Shown: positions 1 to 11,082 of the stretch, piece after piece
How the letters are laid out: each line of letters opens with the position of its first letter
Numbering within the stretch: the stretch's first letter is position 1
Assembly: GCA_050084515.1 (NCBI GenBank)
Contig: CM114273.1
Location: forward strand, 43,834,001-43,898,000
Length of the DNA: 64,000 nt
Origin: Blasia pusilla
Lineage: Eukaryota; Marchantiophyta; Marchantiopsida; Blasiales
Direction of reading: 5' to 3'
The notes under the pieces: model-generated
Database searches by the model: none
What the model saw: only the letters and a program-made list of their open reading frames with translations
Told to the model about the DNA's origin: nothing
Translations under genes and position numbers: made by a program

Positions 1-308
1 CAATACCCTTCTTGGGTTGTAGGATATGGCGAGAGAGTGGGAGTGTTCACACAGTACTTGCATGCAAGGAATTGAGCTGGTGAATGTGTGTTGAAAAGAT
101 TACGACTAAAAAATTTCAGAGATTGAGCATCAGAAATAAAGAGAACACGAACATTGGAGGCACTAGATTTGTTAAAGAACTTATTTTTGTTCCCCGCAAC
201 AATAGAGGGAATAGAGGAGAGATAGGGGAGGCAAAAGTAATTTGGGAGAGCAGAGGGGATGCAGGAGAGGTAGGTCGTGATTTGGTTGATTGAGGAGAGC
301 GCGAGGTT

Positions 309-635
309 GTGGCAGAAATCTCAACAGTAGGAACTGTAGGAGCTGTCACTGCGGTCTCTTTCTTTCCGGCGCATCAAGAGTTTGAGAGGGAATTTGATTG
401 GTTGAGCTTGAGATGTGGAGGAGGAGGAGGAGGAGGTGGTATTGAGGGACTGGGCTTGAAATGCGGGGCCAATTTCAAGAGGCGGTGTGGGATTTAGGCC
501 GTGGCGGCCAAAGCGGCCATATAGGTAGTGACGAGCGAAAATGCTGCTCAGGCTCAGCCGAGGTTGAAGAAAATTTACCTAGAGAAGGTGATACCTACTT
601 TGAGAGAGGATTTCAAGTACAGAAACACCCAAGAG
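309..635 (+). pseudogene. Broken first exon of nuclear gene for plastid ribosomal protein uL5 (RPL5)
   Basis: The reading frame through about 555-635 encodes PRLKKIYLEKVIPTLREDF and continues to NTQE. This is the conserved start of plastid ribosomal protein uL5c, a protein that contacts 5S rRNA in the 50S subunit. The frame can be followed back to an ATG-like start at 309 with a serine/valine-rich, transit-peptide-like stretch, but it holds two TAG stops (495-497 and 522-524). The homology stops at GAG (635), directly followed by GTGAAT, a good splice donor, as expected before the conserved VPK segment. After the pyrimidine-rich intron-like stretch and a CAG at 785, nothing matching the second exon follows. 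I read this as a dead gene fragment. Alternatively the TAG region could be spliced out, with the true second exon lying beyond the visible sequence. Confidence 0.7.
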
Positions 636-645
636 GTGAATTTGT

Positions 646-646
<1 letters not shown>

Positions 647-716
<70 letters not shown>
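647..716. repeat. (CT)35 microsatellite
   Basis: About 70 bp of pure CT dinucleotide directly after the uL5c splice-donor-like site, followed by more pyrimidine-rich DNA up to the CAG at 785. It lies in what would be the intron of the fragment. Apparent ORFs of Ser-Leu or Glu-Arg repeats here are artefacts of the repeat. Confidence 0.95.
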
Positions 717-719
<3 letters not shown>

Positions 720-1039
720 CTTGTCACTTGCCCTTCTTTCTTTCTTTCTATTATGCACACTTCTCTCCCCGTCTCTTTCTTGCAGATTTTGCATAGAGCT
801 GCCGTGCTTGGAGATTGTATAGGTCCTGTGCCACAACTCCACAGATTTTAAAATATGTGGCTATGGGGATTTTCTTAATGAGGCAGGTTCTTGCCCGATG
901 GATTGGTTGGGATTACAGTGTTGCATAGTAAAAAGAAATAAGATCTTATAAGAGAAAGGGAGAGTTACTCTTAGGATCGATGAAAATGTACGAAAAGATT
1001 AAAAAAAACTCAATTGTATGTACATATAATGTGTGTTGT

Positions 1040-1130
1040 ACCTAAACGATAGGCAGGGCTGCACACAGACAAATTCTATGTCCGCGCACATGTCCATGTG
1101 TGTGGACTTATGTCCGCCCTATGGACATAC
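1040..1130 (+). repeat. Partial copy of short GGACAT-type repeat family D
   Basis: Contains the series ATGTCC-GCGCACATGTCCATG-TGTGTGGACTTA. It closely parallels 47400-47445 (ATGTCCACGGACATGTCCATG then TTTGTGGACTTA). Other members are at 31604-31880 and 49320-49410. The sequence is rich in the palindrome GTCCATGGAC and looks like one end of a short non-autonomous element. The boundaries are not resolved. Confidence 0.5.
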
Positions 1131-4100
1131 ATATGTGTGTGAGCTCGGGTACCCGCAACTTGCCCTAGAGCTCGCCTAGAGCCCACCATGTAGACCCGGG
1201 CTGATAAAGCCCGCACCCGTTGCGGGGCCTGTGGCAAGTCCGTAAGGTAGCCTCAGGTCTGCATAGGGCCTGCCAGCACACGGCCCACCCGTAGTCTGCA
1301 TGGCGGGTTGGGGGTGGGCTCCAAGTCGGCTGTGCAGCCCGCTCCAGCCAGCCATGTGGGCTGCGGGCAGACCCTACACGGTTCTAAGCCCGCCCAATGG
1401 GGGCCAAGCCCTCCCTGGGAGCTTGCCACGAGCCTTGGCTTGAATGCATTGTAGTACTCAAAAGTCAAAAGAAAGGAAGAGACCGAGGAGCCTACCGTGC
1501 CACTCTTGCAATTGCTCACCGTGGAGGCCTCTTAAAATCCCTAGATTTTGCGACCCTCGCGCGCACAAAATCTATACCCTCAACTACCATCCCTTGCAAG
1601 CGTCTTGCTCTGAGTCTCGACTTTCTGCCGACCATTTTGCTATTCAACTATGTTACAACATTGGTACCTCACTCCCTCAATTCATCCATGCATAAGCACA
1701 AATGCTGTAAGATGCAAATTTTCCCATGCAAACCCTAAGCAATAATTAAGGGTCATGACACACTCTCGAGACCACCCTAGGCGGGTATCTTCTTCCTGCC
1801 GCTTAGCCTGATCTCTCCCCCCAAATTTTTTTTCCATGAGATTACTATATGAATTGTTTGGATTGCAATCCATACCGATCCTAAACTCTCCCTCCTTCTG
1901 TGAGTTTATAATACTAAGTAAATGTGACTCCAATATCTAGTAAGTAATTCAAGAGTCAATTTATCGGTTAGGGAGTAACAACCAGTAATTCTAACGACTC
2001 TAAGTAACATGAGTCACAAATATGTCGGTTTAAAATTGCCTCCTTTCTACAAGTGTTACAACATCACTTTTAGATATGAATACTATTCCAAAGATCAAGA
2101 GCTCTTCCTAGAATCCTACCTAATGTATATCAATATCCTTGTAACTCCAAGGGATAGAAGAATGTGTAATGATGTCCAAAGTTAAATTTGAACTTACCTT
2201 AAGATCCACCTCACTTCATCAACATAGGGTTTCCATGCATATGATGACTAGATACCTCACTTATCAAACCAATTTCATAATTGATATCAAACAGATCAAG
2301 ATAGTAACCCTAGCATCATACAAATTGGGATTTCTTATCCCATATCTTCAAATTTTTTAAGCTTCAAATGCACTTTGATGTAGTCGGTTGGAGATTGGCT
2401 TGCAAATTCTCATGCCAAAGTCACAAATATTTTCAAGAGCATAGTGGTATTGAAGTAGTCATGTGTCGGATTAGTCTTTGATTAACTTTGTACCAAGAAA
2501 GTACTTTAGTTTTCAACTCCTATGTCTTCCAATTCAGACTCTACTTGAAATTTCACTTAGATATTTTATATCATTTACTTACTAATAACAATCAAAATTG
2601 GATTCTCAACATTGAAGATGATTAGAATTAGATGTCCTTCAACTCTTAGTTAATAGAAAGCATAATCTCAAGGGAAATTTGAAAGAAGATGGCCTATACA
2701 AACTTAATGCTCTTACCATACTATACAAAAATCTTGGAGCTTGATTAAATCCATAAAGAGCCTTTCTTAATTTTCATACAAGAGAAGGAAACTCTAGATC
2801 CTTATATCAAGGATTTTGGATTTTGAGGACCTCCTCCTAAAAAAACCCTAAAAAAATGTATTCTTATAAAAAAATTTAATGCATTCTCCATCCTTTGCTA
2901 CTTGCCAATACAAAAAAATTTAATTTTGATTGTCACAATCCTAGTTTTAGGATTGAGTGTCTAATTATGGTCCGAGCTATATTGTTATGCCCTTGATTGT
3001 GCGTATTTGTTGGAAAGTGATTTGGACTTGTATCTTACTCACATTAGTATCGTAATTATGCATACCCTTTGAACATCCAATCGACTTCTTGCCTTATAAA
3101 AAGATAACTCCCATGTGTTTTGTTTTTCCATGGTCGCGAGCTCTTCATCCATAACTTTAGCTCATTCCAGATTTTGAATTCCCTCTTCAAGAGAGCTCAG
3201 ATCATGTATATAAGTCATCTTCATCATGCATGTATGGTCAAGAGCTAAGAACCCATCAGATATGAAGTTTTGCATTTGATGTCTTACTATTTTTTATGCT
3301 TTGAGTATGGAAGTAGAATGAGGAATAAAATCTTGTACTCCATCGCCTCTTGGAACACTCAATTGATAATTATTCCATACCTTCCATTTGAAGCTTCACT
3401 TGATGGAATCCCTTTTGGTCTCAACCTTTTAAATTATAGACTCCCAAACTTTGAGATTCTATCACCTCTTGTAATCCTATTTTTTGCTTTTGTTGGATAT
3501 TGCTCCTTGATTATCCCTTCCTACATTATGAATTGACTCACTAGGCATGCTAATAATTTGAATTGAATATAATTTCTTCTACTAAGAGATCATTTCACGA
3601 AACATAACATCTCTACTAATGAAAAATTTATTAATAGATGTTTGTAATATCCATAATTCTTATAATATATAGCATAGCCCAAGAAGTTTTTTTCTTCATT
3701 TTTTTGTCTAACTTAATTGCTTTTTACTTTGAATATGAAAAAGAAACATAGAAAACCAAATATATAAAACATGTAAGAATGAAAGATGTAGCTTACTGCA
3801 TGTGGAGACTTCTTATAGTGTTCTTGCATTCGCTAGGCATAATTTCATAGACACGGATAAAGTCTATGTGCAACCCTAACACATAGGTAGACGAGATTAC
3901 ATCGAGATCTAGAAGAGTCTTTTATTATTCTTATTTTAGGAGGTTATGGTGGCCTACTACCTTGGAGGTGACCTATATGTATAATTCACCCTTGCCTTCA
4001 TGAGTAGCGCTCTTTGATAGATTGTTACTTGTTATGTGTATTGTGGCACATTCGGAGGGCTTTATTGTCAATGATGACACTTGGTTCTATATGGCCAAGT

Positions 4101-5904
4101 GAGATATGTAATACTAAGAGGATGTCCTCTTTTTAGACACCTTACTTAGGTATTATTCTGGTATGGTAATGTTTGGATGGATTGGGAATGCATGTCTACT
4201 TTAGGTCTCATATGAGCCATAGCATATGGATAATTTATGTACATATGTTACAATGGAGTTTCTTAGAGAATGGATATATTCTTGATGATGTTATCTGGAG
4301 CTCATCTTCATTTTAGAATTTGTTGAGATCTATGAAATGGTATAACGGTATTTTAGTGTTGAGGTTGGATTTTCACGAGGAAGAGTAGGCTAGGATTGAT
4401 GGAAGATTGCATATTTAGAATTAGTGCATATTCTCTCATATCTCTTATTGCATTTGCTGTCGCAATGTATATCATTGAGTGAATGTTGAGGGTGAGTGTT
4501 GTGTTAGCACTTTATAAATCAACTTTACATCAAATATCTCATTCAATTTTGAGTATATGTAAAGCATGATTTTATATTTAAGGAAGATTTTAATTACTTT
4601 GCAACAGTAAGAGAAATTGAGATTCAATTTCACGTGTACAGAAAAAAATGAGATGCCTTGTGTTTGCAAGATTGCAAGAGTGTGTTTCAAAACCATACAA
4701 GAGTTCATGGGGCTGAAGAGGAGTTAACATTGAGATTAGATTTGCGAAGTGGGAAATCTGTTGAAATGTGACAAATTTGAGAATAATTGGATAGTGGAAG
4801 GCTTCTCAATTCTTATGAATTGTTGTAGTGAAAGAACAATTAGGACCAGATTTCATGACGACATTAGATGAGAGGAATTCGGTTTGGAAATCAGAGTCAA
4901 TCATGCCATGATTGGGTGTGGGAAAATCAACAAGTATGTGGGCACCGTGTTAATGATTTTAAATGATGCTTGTTTGATATTTGACCAAATTGGGTGGAAT
5001 TTGGATAGGAGGATAATCAAGAAAAGGAAAAAAAATTTCTTGTTTGTGCATGAATTGGTGGAGTCTGAATTCAATATTGGAATTGTCACGATAAATTGAT
5101 TTGAGCCATTAAAATTGCGTCATGAATGGAGCTCGTATAAGAATAAGAACATGTTGAAAATATTCCCCAAAATTGGCGAGATATTAAAGAGGGGAACTGT
5201 TGATATATATTGAAGCTAAAAATAACTCATCAAGTTTAGAAAAACTGTATTTTGAGTGACATGCCATAAAGTAACTCGTGTAGATTTAGGTGACATGTAT
5301 ATATATCATTATTTAAGATAAGGTGATATGATAGGTCTCTCTTGTCAATTCTAAATCAAATCATTATTTGTTCCTACCTTTATGAATAGAAAGAGGGACT
5401 AGGTCCTTCATTTCCTTAGTGTTTATGCTGTAGTTCTGATTTTTGTATGTTATATTTAGAGTGTTGGCCTTGTGGAATTAGTAGTTTCTACACTCTTCCT
5501 AATTAGACTGTACAAAATAAGATAAAAGGCAAAAAGTGAATGCCATAGTATTAGGAACCTTGCAATGCACAAAATTAAGTAGACCAATAAGGTTTCTCAT
5601 TATTTTCCCGTGCGAGTACTATTTCATAAATTTTTTATTATATGAATCAACTCATTACGGTCCCTATCACTAGGCCGTAATAATCGCTTCTCTCTCTCAT
5701 GATGCCACATATACTTTTGGTGGCATTTTGGGGAGTGGATTCAAGATGCAGAGGTAGGAGAATGAAAGTTCTATAATTGAACTCACTCCGTGTTAATTAA
5801 TTTCACTTGGTGTTATTCCTCGTGTTACTCCATGTGGTGCTCGTAAACTTGTGTTTTCCCGTGTAAACCTCCCATTGTAGTGTTCAATGCAATGGCAAAC
5901 CGTA
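1131..5904. other. Intergenic DNA with no recognisable gene
   Basis: The first 330 bases are GC-rich (1131-1460). The rest is AT-rich with only short random ORFs. I looked for transposase, reverse transcriptase, rRNA and tRNA motifs on both strands and saw none I could defend. Confidence 0.6.
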
Positions 5905-6213
5905 TTACTCTCTCGGGTGAACCATCTTAGTGAGAACCATCTTAATGAGAACTCCGTGATACATATATTTTCCTGCCATATTATTCATCGTATGTCTCCA
6001 AATCCATAACCCCATCACATATGGAACATAAAAACTATTAAAAAAGTGTTTCCTTCATATTAAATTTACTCTCTCGTGTGAAACATCTTAGTGAGAACTC
6101 CGTGATACATATATTTTCCTGCCATATTATTCATCGTATGTCTCCAAATCCATAACCCCATCACATATCGAACATAAAAACTATTAAAAAAGTGTTTCCT
6201 TCATATTAAATTT
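5905..6213. repeat. Near-identical tandem duplication, period about 146 bp
   Basis: Copy 1 (5905-6065) and copy 2 (6066-6213) both run from TTACTCTCTCG through CTCCGTGATACATATATTTT to AAGTGTTTCCTTCATATT. From the GTGATACAT point on, I see only one base difference (CATATGG versus CATATCG). Copy 1 also holds a 15 bp internal duplication (CATCTTAGTGAGAAC / CATCTTAATGAGAAC). The high identity points to a recent event compared with the decayed surroundings. Confidence 0.9.
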
Positions 6214-6239
6214 TTTAAAAATTAAGTCAGATTCGTGAT

Positions 6240-6850
6240 TCCCAAACACAGCAAAGTCCATCCTCTGACAAGGCTCACCTCCTTCTTACACGTGTCCCGT
6301 AGTTAGAAGACATGGCTAACCACAACATGGAGGTAGGCCCTACATTAGAGAGAGAGAGAGACGACGGCGAGCCCGACGGTGAAGGTTCTGTGCCGAAGAA
6401 GTCGGATTGCGTCGCCCGATATCCGGTAATCTGGTGGATCGAACGGCTTCGGCAGCAAGGGATAGACAGCCCCACGTGGCGGGGCATCCCGGTGGCGGAG
6501 CTAGTCGCCTGTCACGTCCCCTGTCTCATCTGACCCCTCTGCCCGGTTACTCGGTCAAAGCATCCTGGCCTGGCAATCCACTAGTCAGTCACTCCCTTCT
6601 CTTTTTCTTTCCCCTCTCCGTCCTTTCTCTCTGTGTGGATGGATGGATGGATGTAAGGTCTGGATATGACAGCCGCCTCCTCTCGTCCTCTACCCTTCGG
6701 TTTCTTTCCACCGCTTCTTTACATGTTTCGTTTTCCTCCCGAAATTCCTGGCCTCGCTGCGAAGCGGACTGAAAAGATGGGGGGGATCTTCTCAAACGTA
6801 AACAGTGAAAGTATCCCGCGTGACGTGGCGAGAAAAGGGTGACGTGCCAA
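6240..6850. other. GC-richer island, possible relic of a promoter or gene
   Basis: This stretch is noticeably more GC-rich than its neighbours. It holds ACACGTGTCC, CCACGTGGCG, TGACGTGGCG and GTGACGTGCC boxes of the ACGT-core type bound by plant bZIP/bHLH factors, plus a GGAT tetranucleotide run near 6640. The open frames on the two strands do not resemble any family I know. It could be the promoter or 5' end of a lost gene, but this is weakly supported. Confidence 0.25.
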
Positions 6851-9551
6851 TAGCGATAGATTTATTGGGTTCTGGATTTCTTTTTTAATATAAATGAAGG
6901 ACCGGTCGCTCTGGTTTCTTTTGGACGGACATGGAAAGAGGAATCTCGTATTTCTTTTCGCGGTCTTTTTGTTATCCGTATTTTCGCCCCTAGGAGTAGA
7001 ATAAAATAAACTAGACCGGACCCCATAGGCATAGGATAAGGGATAGAAGGTGGGAAAGTTGTATGAATATGGGGAGAAATAATTTAAAACGAATCTTTCT
7101 AATTTCTTATCATTATTTTTTGTTGGTATGACCTCTAGAATGATTTGCCTTATGCGTCTCACCGTTTATGCTGGTTTAAACTAATCTTTGTATGTTTATG
7201 TTACTAGTCTTTTTATGATTATGTCATGACTTCCTATGAGTCCATGTCTTTTTGTCACATGTTTTAGTCTTTTACGTGTTGTGTGTGTGTTCTTATCATA
7301 TGGACATGGCTTCTTCCATCCCTATATTTGATTCTTTAACTTGTCAAATATTAGGAAGTATGAGTGCATGACAATTGTATTTATTAGTCTACTTCCATTC
7401 ATCAATTGTTCTATATCCAAACTTGCCTCTTTAAGTCATTTGTCTCAAGCTAGCTTTGTTCCTTGTGGCCTTGGAATTCTTTCCATATGTTCATGTGTCC
7501 ATCCAACATCATCACATTACAAAAGTGGGCCTTAAATTTTTTATATAACTATGTTCTTCTATGTACTATATATCTTATTACCATGGGTGACCTCGCATTA
7601 TGCATTCCATCTCGGATCGTTCCATCCCTCCAACGTGTAGTTTGTTGGTTTGTACAAACTTAGCAATGTCATGATACATCCCCTCTTCTTATCTTTCTCT
7701 TCCTCTAGCATATGTGTCCCTCCATTCATCAAACTTGGTTCTATCCATCCCATTGTTAGCCAAGTATCGATTGAGCCCTATCTTAGGTATGGGTAGTTGA
7801 TCCCACCTCTCCCATGTTTTCCTTATTAAGAAATTCCTTCCTTTCTCTCTCCCTTGAGCCCCCAACGATCCCTTATGTGATGGGATCACTTGACTTGAGT
7901 AAATGAGAATGAAGCACGGTTCTACATGAGCATATTCACCATTCATCATGTACTAAAGTGTGTGTACTTAATCCTCATTTATGAAGGGACTAATTTTCAA
8001 AAATAAACTTTAGATGGATATTTTATATCGATTTCTTCTAATATTATAAATCATAATGCAATACAATTATATTTTAGCTACCATGTTACTTAATTTTTCT
8101 TCACTTTTGTGAAAAGAAGTAAAGAAAACCTTCAAACAAAACTTGAACAAAAGAGGAAAGTGGATTAGCATTTTCTTGTGGAACAACATTTCCACGTGCT
8201 TGGTGCTCATCTTCTTGTTGGATTGAAAACCAAATTGATTATAGTTTATCCTACTTCACTTGAAGTAAACTAATTATAAATGGTGAAATATTCCCATTTA
8301 TAATTTTCTCATGCATGATTACGATATGTCCCCATTTTCTTGACCATAAATGAAAGTCAAATTTAATCATTTTTAAAATAGAAAAATTGCAAACTAGAGT
8401 GTTTGTAGTTTAGTCCTGATTGATATGTACTTCCAACACAAATGATACATAAAATATTTACCATCATGACCTAGTCAACATCATGTTAAATCGATAATGA
8501 ATAATCACAACAATGACATTTCTCGAAATGCTCCAACTTTTTAAATACAATAAAATATTTCCAGAAAAGTTCGAGGGAAGTTTGAAGCGCAAGTTTCTTT
8601 GGGCCCACCCACCGATATTTTTTTGTCTCAAAAAAGTATTTGAGAATTTTGGAGAAAATTGGGAAAAAGGAAATAAAAAGAAAACTGGTTGACGTTCAGG
8701 GAGGAGTCGGTCGGGTTGACGCAACTGCGAGTCACGGCTGTGGTTAAGTCAACCAACCCGGGAGGCCAGTTAGTGTGGAGCCATATTTCTTGAACTTGTA
8801 CGGGTATACTGTAACTAGACGTAGGATTATCATTGCGCTCTAATAGGAAGAGGTCACTTCGACTTACAGAACATTTTCTCTGGGTCAGATGAACCCAGAT
8901 CGGACTCGGGCACAGAGGCCGGGCAGATGGGAATATTCTGCTCGGTGGTACACCATCACCGTGTGAGTTCATATTGCGCAGGGTCTTCCCGAAGGACCTT
9001 CTCCGTACCTTATCGGGAGGTACGACAGTGGCGCGTGGCCGCTGCGTGGCCTAGGTCCCACTAACAGTAGGTCGCATTCGCACTGCCCGCGCCTGCACTG
9101 TTCGCAGAAGTTGCGAGGGACGAAGGTTAGTAACCGTTACTGGATGACAAATACTTTCGAAAATGTGACCTTTTTGGGTGACGTGGATCACTTTTATTTA
9201 TTGTGGGTTCCTTGTTTTTGTTATATATATGGACTATTGATAAGGACAAGTGTGCAACTTGCTATTCTTAAATTAAAGTAAAATTAAATTAGTAATCGTA
9301 TGGGCTTTTTTTCGTCTTTTCTATTGCCCTCTTTCATTTATAATGTATTTTCGTGGTGTGAGTTCAATGGTCATTTATAGAATATTTCTTTTTGGAAAGT
9401 ATTGGTGTATATTGGCACTCTCATGTCATGGGACTTCCATTTTAAAACAATTTTATTGCATAAAGTATTTTCGTCCTCTTATGGGATTTCAGATGTGTTT
9501 TTCCCTAGTTGCTGATAAAGTAAGTGTCTATAAATACTAATCCCCCTCGAG
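6851..9551. other. AT-rich intergenic DNA, nothing recognised
   Basis: Only short ORFs of non-coding appearance. The part around 8690-9130 is GC-richer and contains imperfect palindromes such as GTACCTTATCGGGAGGTAC, but no coding or RNA gene signal was identified. Confidence 0.5.
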
Positions 9552-9559
9552 CCTATTCA

Positions 9560-10640
9560 TCCTCGGGTTAAGCTAACGCGAGGCTGACGTGGGGATGCCC
9601 GAGCTCGAGCTGCAGGTTTCCGGGAGGACGAGAGCCGCTGCCGGGATGAGAGCCGAGGGAGCAAGCAGGGACGTAGGACGCCGGCGAGCGGGGAGCAGCA
9701 GGGAGGGGCGAGGGCGAGGGCGAGCGAGCGAGCGAGCAAGCGAGCGGGGACGAGGATCGAGCTCGAGTCGAGGCGCTGCAAGACGAGCTCGAGCGGGGAG
9801 TGAGTGTGGACGAGAGCCCAGTGAGCACTAGCTAGTAGCAGGACGAGCAGTCGGGTTGAGAGAGCTCAAGCTCGAGATCGAGCTCAAGATGAGGCCCGAT
9901 CGAGGGGAGCGAGTCGGGACGAGAGCGCAAGCGAGGAGCTAGGACGAGCAATCGGGCAAGGCAGGACGAGCAGTCGGGTTGAGAGAGCTCGAGATCGAGC
10001 GCGGAGCGAGCCGAGATGAGAGTTGAGGGAGGGAGCGAGCGAGCGGGGACACAGGACAAGGGCGAGCGGGGAGCAAGGGGCGAGGTCGAGCAGGCGAGCG
10101 GGGACAAGGATCGAGCTCGAGCCAAGGCGCTACAAGATGCGCTCGAGATCGAGATCGAGCAGAGGCCCGATCAAGGGGGGAGCGAATGAACGAGCCGGGA
10201 CGATGTCGTAGTGAGCGCGAGCCGGGAGCCGAGAGCAGTCGGGTTGAGGAAGCGAAGATCGAGCGCGGAGCAAGGCGGGATGCGAGCCGTGACGCGGGAC
10301 GAGAGCGAGCGGGGAGAGGGCGAGCATTTAGCCGCTCAAGTCAAGGCGTTGCAGGACAAGCTTGAGATCAAGCTCGAGCCGATCTTCGAGGGGACGAGAG
10401 CGAGCAGGTTGAGAGAGCCGATCATCGAGGGGTCGAGGGGTCGAGGGGCGAGGGAGGGGACGAGGTGGTGGGGTGAGGGCAAGCGGGCCATGCCTCGAGC
10501 TCGAGCTTGGGCGAGCTTGATCGGCCAGGGTGGGGAACAACAAGAGCGGCATAACTCTACCATAGGGCAAGAGCGGGGAACAATGGGTGAGAAGGGGCGA
10601 GAGGAGAGCATGTGTGAGAGAGCTTGAGCTGCTACGTCCG
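9560..10640. repeat. GC-rich imperfect minisatellite of GAGC / CTCGAG words
   Basis: About 1.1 kb built from reshuffled words such as GAGCGGGGA, GGACGAG, GATCGAGCTCGAG and the longer recurring unit GACGAGCAGTCGGGTTGAGA (9841, 9961, and a variant near 10229). Units recur at irregular spacings of roughly 120-270 bp. Long open frames on both strands (Arg/Glu/Ala-rich) follow from the repeat and are not believable genes. It sits immediately inside the left terminal inverted repeat, a place where several plant DNA transposons carry subterminal repeats. Confidence 0.7.
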
Positions 10641-10654
10641 AGCTCTCAAGCTCG

Positions 10655-10895
10655 AGTGGCTGCTCATCGAGTTGAGTTGCAAGCGGTGGTCGGAGGTTAA
10701 GGATCACTAAAGACTTAGTTCGGATGTAGAGTAAATTTTCCAAAGTAAGGCTTTACAATGTGCCTTTAGTTAATTCAATATTCAATTCAATTAGGGCATG
10801 TAAAGCTATAGCGCAATTAATTTTCTCCTCTGAACTTCTTCTCATTTGAGAAGTCTTGTGGGCGGAACTAAAATATTGTGTAATCTAATATTTAT
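10655..10895 (+). repeat. Shortened copy of the LTR-A / LTR-B junction
   Basis: Runs GAGGTTAAGGATCACTAAAG, then ACTTAGTTCGGAT, and later ATTCAATTCAATTAGGGCAT and GGAACTAAAATATTGTGTAA. The same landmarks occur in the same order at 12650-12990, which spans the end of the family A solo LTR and the family B sequence after it. This copy is about 100 bp shorter because of many small deletions. It must derive from a duplication made after family A inserted into family B. Confidence 0.65.
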
Positions 10896-11054
10896 TCGAG
10901 GTGCTTGCATAAATTGGCTCATTAGGCCAACAACATAGCTCAAATCTGATCTGGTTATAGTTAGATAGATTAAACTTCCAACCATGCATCTGTACATATT
11001 AGAATTTGCAAGCAATTCTCCTTCATCCACTCTTAGCTTCACACTCTGGTCCAA
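10896..11054 (-). pseudogene. Copia reverse transcriptase C-terminal fragment
   Basis: The minus-strand frame encodes DEGELL, MVGSLIYLTITRSDLSY and MSQFMQAPR. This is the connection between reverse transcriptase and RNase H in Ty1/copia polyproteins. About 53 residues survive, cut on the 5' side by the family B LTR starting at 11083 and on the 3' side by the rearranged LTR junction. With the fragments at 13310-13530 and 23215-23436 it forms one copia gene in minus orientation interrupted by later insertions. Confidence 0.85.
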
Positions 11055-11082
11055 CGGAGTAGAGATTGGCTTACAAGCCGTT

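Noticed and set aside
461-851. Frames with Ser-Leu or Glu-Arg dipeptide runs
   Set aside because: Direct translation of the CT microsatellite.
9557-10743. Several long Arg/Glu/Ser/Leu-rich open frames on both strands
   Set aside because: Produced by the GAGC minisatellite; open in many frames at once and of repetitive composition.
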